Positions 62,001 to 64,000 of a stretch of 64,000 nucleotides of DNA are shown here, one piece after another. The notes beneath the pieces were generated by a model. That model searched no databases, was not told the origin of the DNA, and saw only the letters and a list, made by a program, of their open reading frames with translations. The position numbers and the translations under genes were made by a program. Source of the stretch: Nissolia schottii (Eukaryota; Streptophyta; Magnoliopsida; Fabales; Fabaceae); assembly GCA_003254905.1 (NCBI GenBank), contig QANU01102613.1, positions 2,539 through 66,538 on the forward strand, in the 5' to 3' direction. How positions within the stretch are numbered: position 1 is the first letter of the stretch; each line of letters starts with the position of its first letter.

Positions 62001-63565
62001 CCCACTTTCCGCAAATGGTCTCCAACGTCGGAGAGGCCTTTTATTGTTAGTAAAGTTATATATGGAAGATGTCATGTCGATTGAGATAGTTGGTTAAGAG
62101 AAATTTGTTGTATGAAGTAGCAAAAAATAGATTCTCGAAGTCGTGGACTCGTGAACAAAAAAGGCATATATGCACTAGGGTTTTTCAAAAGCAAAATGGT
62201 TGAGCGTGCGGACTAGAATGGAGAATTAGTAAAGGAGGTGCAGGATGCAAGTAAAGTAGCATAATTTACCTGAAGTATAGCATTTGTAAAATTGGATGGC
62301 CGAAATAACGGCTATACGCAAAAACGACTAGTTTACCTTAACAATTGTTACGAAAACTTCATTTTACTAGAGATGTAATTCATAACTCTTACCTCAAAGC
62401 AAGTTTGAGAACTATCAAGGTGGATGAGCATGATAGTGATAGCAATGGTGTTCTTGATCTGGCAGAAGTAGTATCTACAAAAACCACTCTGATGTCAAAG
62501 TCAATTTATGAGTAATATAACGTGATATAGAGTTAGAACATACCAGAGCATGATTGTGATTCATGCTTATATAATCTGCATGGGAGGCTTTTGATTTGTC
62601 TATTGGATGCTTTATAACGGTGATCAATACCATCATGAAGCTCATTATGTCTCGTGTGAGTAAATGCATCCATGATGTCTCATGAAGGTCAAGTCCGTTA
62701 CTTATTCCTCAACAGTTATGCAAGTGTGTGTTGCTACTCAAGTTGCTTGTGAGGATTGGGTTGAGAGTCCACGATGTTGGGCTGAGTTTATTCATGTGAA
62801 AGTGGGCTAATGATATCTCGGGGCATCTTTATGTAAGATGCATTTCGAACTTCCACATATTGGACCATAACATAAGCTAGCCGCCGAGCCAGTATGTGAG
62901 AGTAAGTTACATGTCAAGAGTAAGATTCAGATTGTGGTATTATTCTCCCGAGTTGTTATACCAAGTATGTTGCATGTGAAATTGTGAGATTCTTCCACTT
63001 CTCTTGATTTGATACATGAACCTTGTGGAGTATAGAAACTTCATGACTTTTACGGGGAAGTGAACGGTTGAGTTGATGGTAGTAGGTGTAACATGCCTGT
63101 GAAAACCTAATGTTGCTCCTATGATTAGGTCATGCTTTTACAATTTTTCCACTATTTCTCATGTTTCCCGCGGAAGTGATGAGTGGAAGTTATAAAACCC
63201 ACTCCCACTTCATTTATACTTATTCTTCTTTAACTTCCTTATTCTAAAATTGTTCCTTCTTCCTTTTCTCTTCTTCTTCTAAGCGCCATTTTTGCTTATT
63301 GCACACAGAAGCCAGGAAACCAAAAAGAAAGTGTTAGTGTAAGTAGAGAAGAAACATTTTCTTCAACTCCTTCAATTTTGTCTGTCAACTACTTTGACCT
63401 TCTATGCGAGGTTAGCAGAAAGATAGAGTTTGCATCTACATTCACCACATTAATGCTAGCCTCAGAAGATGAACATATATGCTTCTCCTATGCTAAGAAC
63501 GAGATTCCTTTCATATGTGTGTGTGTATTAGGTGTTCTTTAACTTTGTTGGTAATTTGAAGCTAC
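59016..63565. other. intergenic, no gene supported
   Basis: 59016-59400 is purine-rich, in keeping with the preceding pseudogene and possibly its 3' part. The remainder is AT-rich, with an N near 60515. No protein domain seen. 63230-63360 is CT-rich, resembling a retrotransposon leader before the next feature. Confidence 0.45.
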
Positions 63566-63988
63566 CCTTTTTACCTACCGACTTCGAACACTCATTTTTG
63601 GAGGTAACCGATATAGCCCCATCACAACTTCATCCAAAAATTGGGATTTTATCTTAACATTTGAGATGTTGTGTGAGTATGTCAGACTACCACAAATGGA
63701 TTGGAGAGTTGGATTTCTCTGAGAGGTCGACAATATCATGCATCTTTCAAGCTTTCTGAGAGTTCTTTCTTCATTTCCAAAATTAGATGGTTTAGGGTTT
63801 ATATTGGTGATAACGATAAACCTTACTTCTTTGATGATCATGACAAACCTCGTTTTTCTTTCTGCTGGAATAAGGGGTATGTGTGTCCGAGTCCTTTCCA
63901 CGACATGTTAGAGTGGGAGAAATTGTTTTCTAAAAGCTTAGTTAAAGCTTTCCAGGGTGATCTTTCAGAGACTAAGTTGTTGGCTTAG
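63566..63988 (+). pseudogene. gypsy-type transposon N-terminal domain, frameshifted
   Basis: In one frame LPTDFEHSFLEVTDIAPSQL and the adjacent HPK resemble the widespread plant putative gypsy-type domain (usual PAQLHPNSW). A shifted frame continues LTFEMLCEYVRLPQMDW, and another from about 63701 reads FFISKIRWFRVY and then FCWNKGYVCPSP. The order fits the domain, but at least two frame changes and several stops break it. The right end is cut by the window. Confidence 0.5.
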
Positions 63989-64000
63989 GAGTTTGAAAGA

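Overview
This window is nuclear DNA of a flowering plant, most likely a papilionoid legume. The evidence is intron-rich plant coding sequence, very AT-rich intergenic DNA with long homopolymers, and many plant transposon families (Ty1/copia, Ty3/gypsy, CACTA, hAT-like MITEs, a tRNA-derived SINE). The legume assignment is an inference from the general look of the repeats, not proof. The assembly is draft quality: a 769-nt N gap lies at 45092-45860 and there are isolated Ns at about 3213, 4319, 37380, 48834 and 60515.

Only one cellular gene can be called with confidence. It is an AUX1/LAX auxin influx carrier on the minus strand at 5418-10938, with eight coding exons, all junctions GT-AG and in phase, giving 492 residues. 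Its presumed promoter and leader lie at about 10939-12200.

The rest is mobile-element territory. 1-3210: gypsy-like LTR fragments, two of them head to head. 14358-15990: element with long inverted repeats. 16707-17293: short inverted-repeat element with a second copy at about 44 kb. 17671-22696: complete young Ty1/copia element, two near-identical 256-bp LTRs around an uninterrupted 1496-codon gag-pol. 27.4-33.55 kb: nested cluster in which an old minus-strand copia pol remnant is split by a 3.3-kb non-autonomous CACTA element (28098-31395, 3-bp duplication CAA, palindromic ACCGTCGG arms) and by a 469-bp hAT-like element (33047-33515, 8-bp duplication with one mismatch). 33.8-36.1 kb: LTR fragments. 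40.1-41.9 kb: decayed gypsy gag. 46.35-47.71 kb: LTR-like segment. 53.46-53.72 kb: MITE. 55.57-55.76 kb: SINE with target duplication. 58.35-59.02 kb: RRM-protein pseudogene. 63.57-63.99 kb: frameshifted gypsy-type domain.

No rRNA, tRNA or microRNA gene and no CRISPR array was recognised. The best candidates for unusual biology are the palindromic arms and nesting of the CACTA element, the young coding-competent copia about 7 kb upstream of the auxin carrier with an anomalous insertion junction, and the RRM pseudogene beside a MITE-like terminus.
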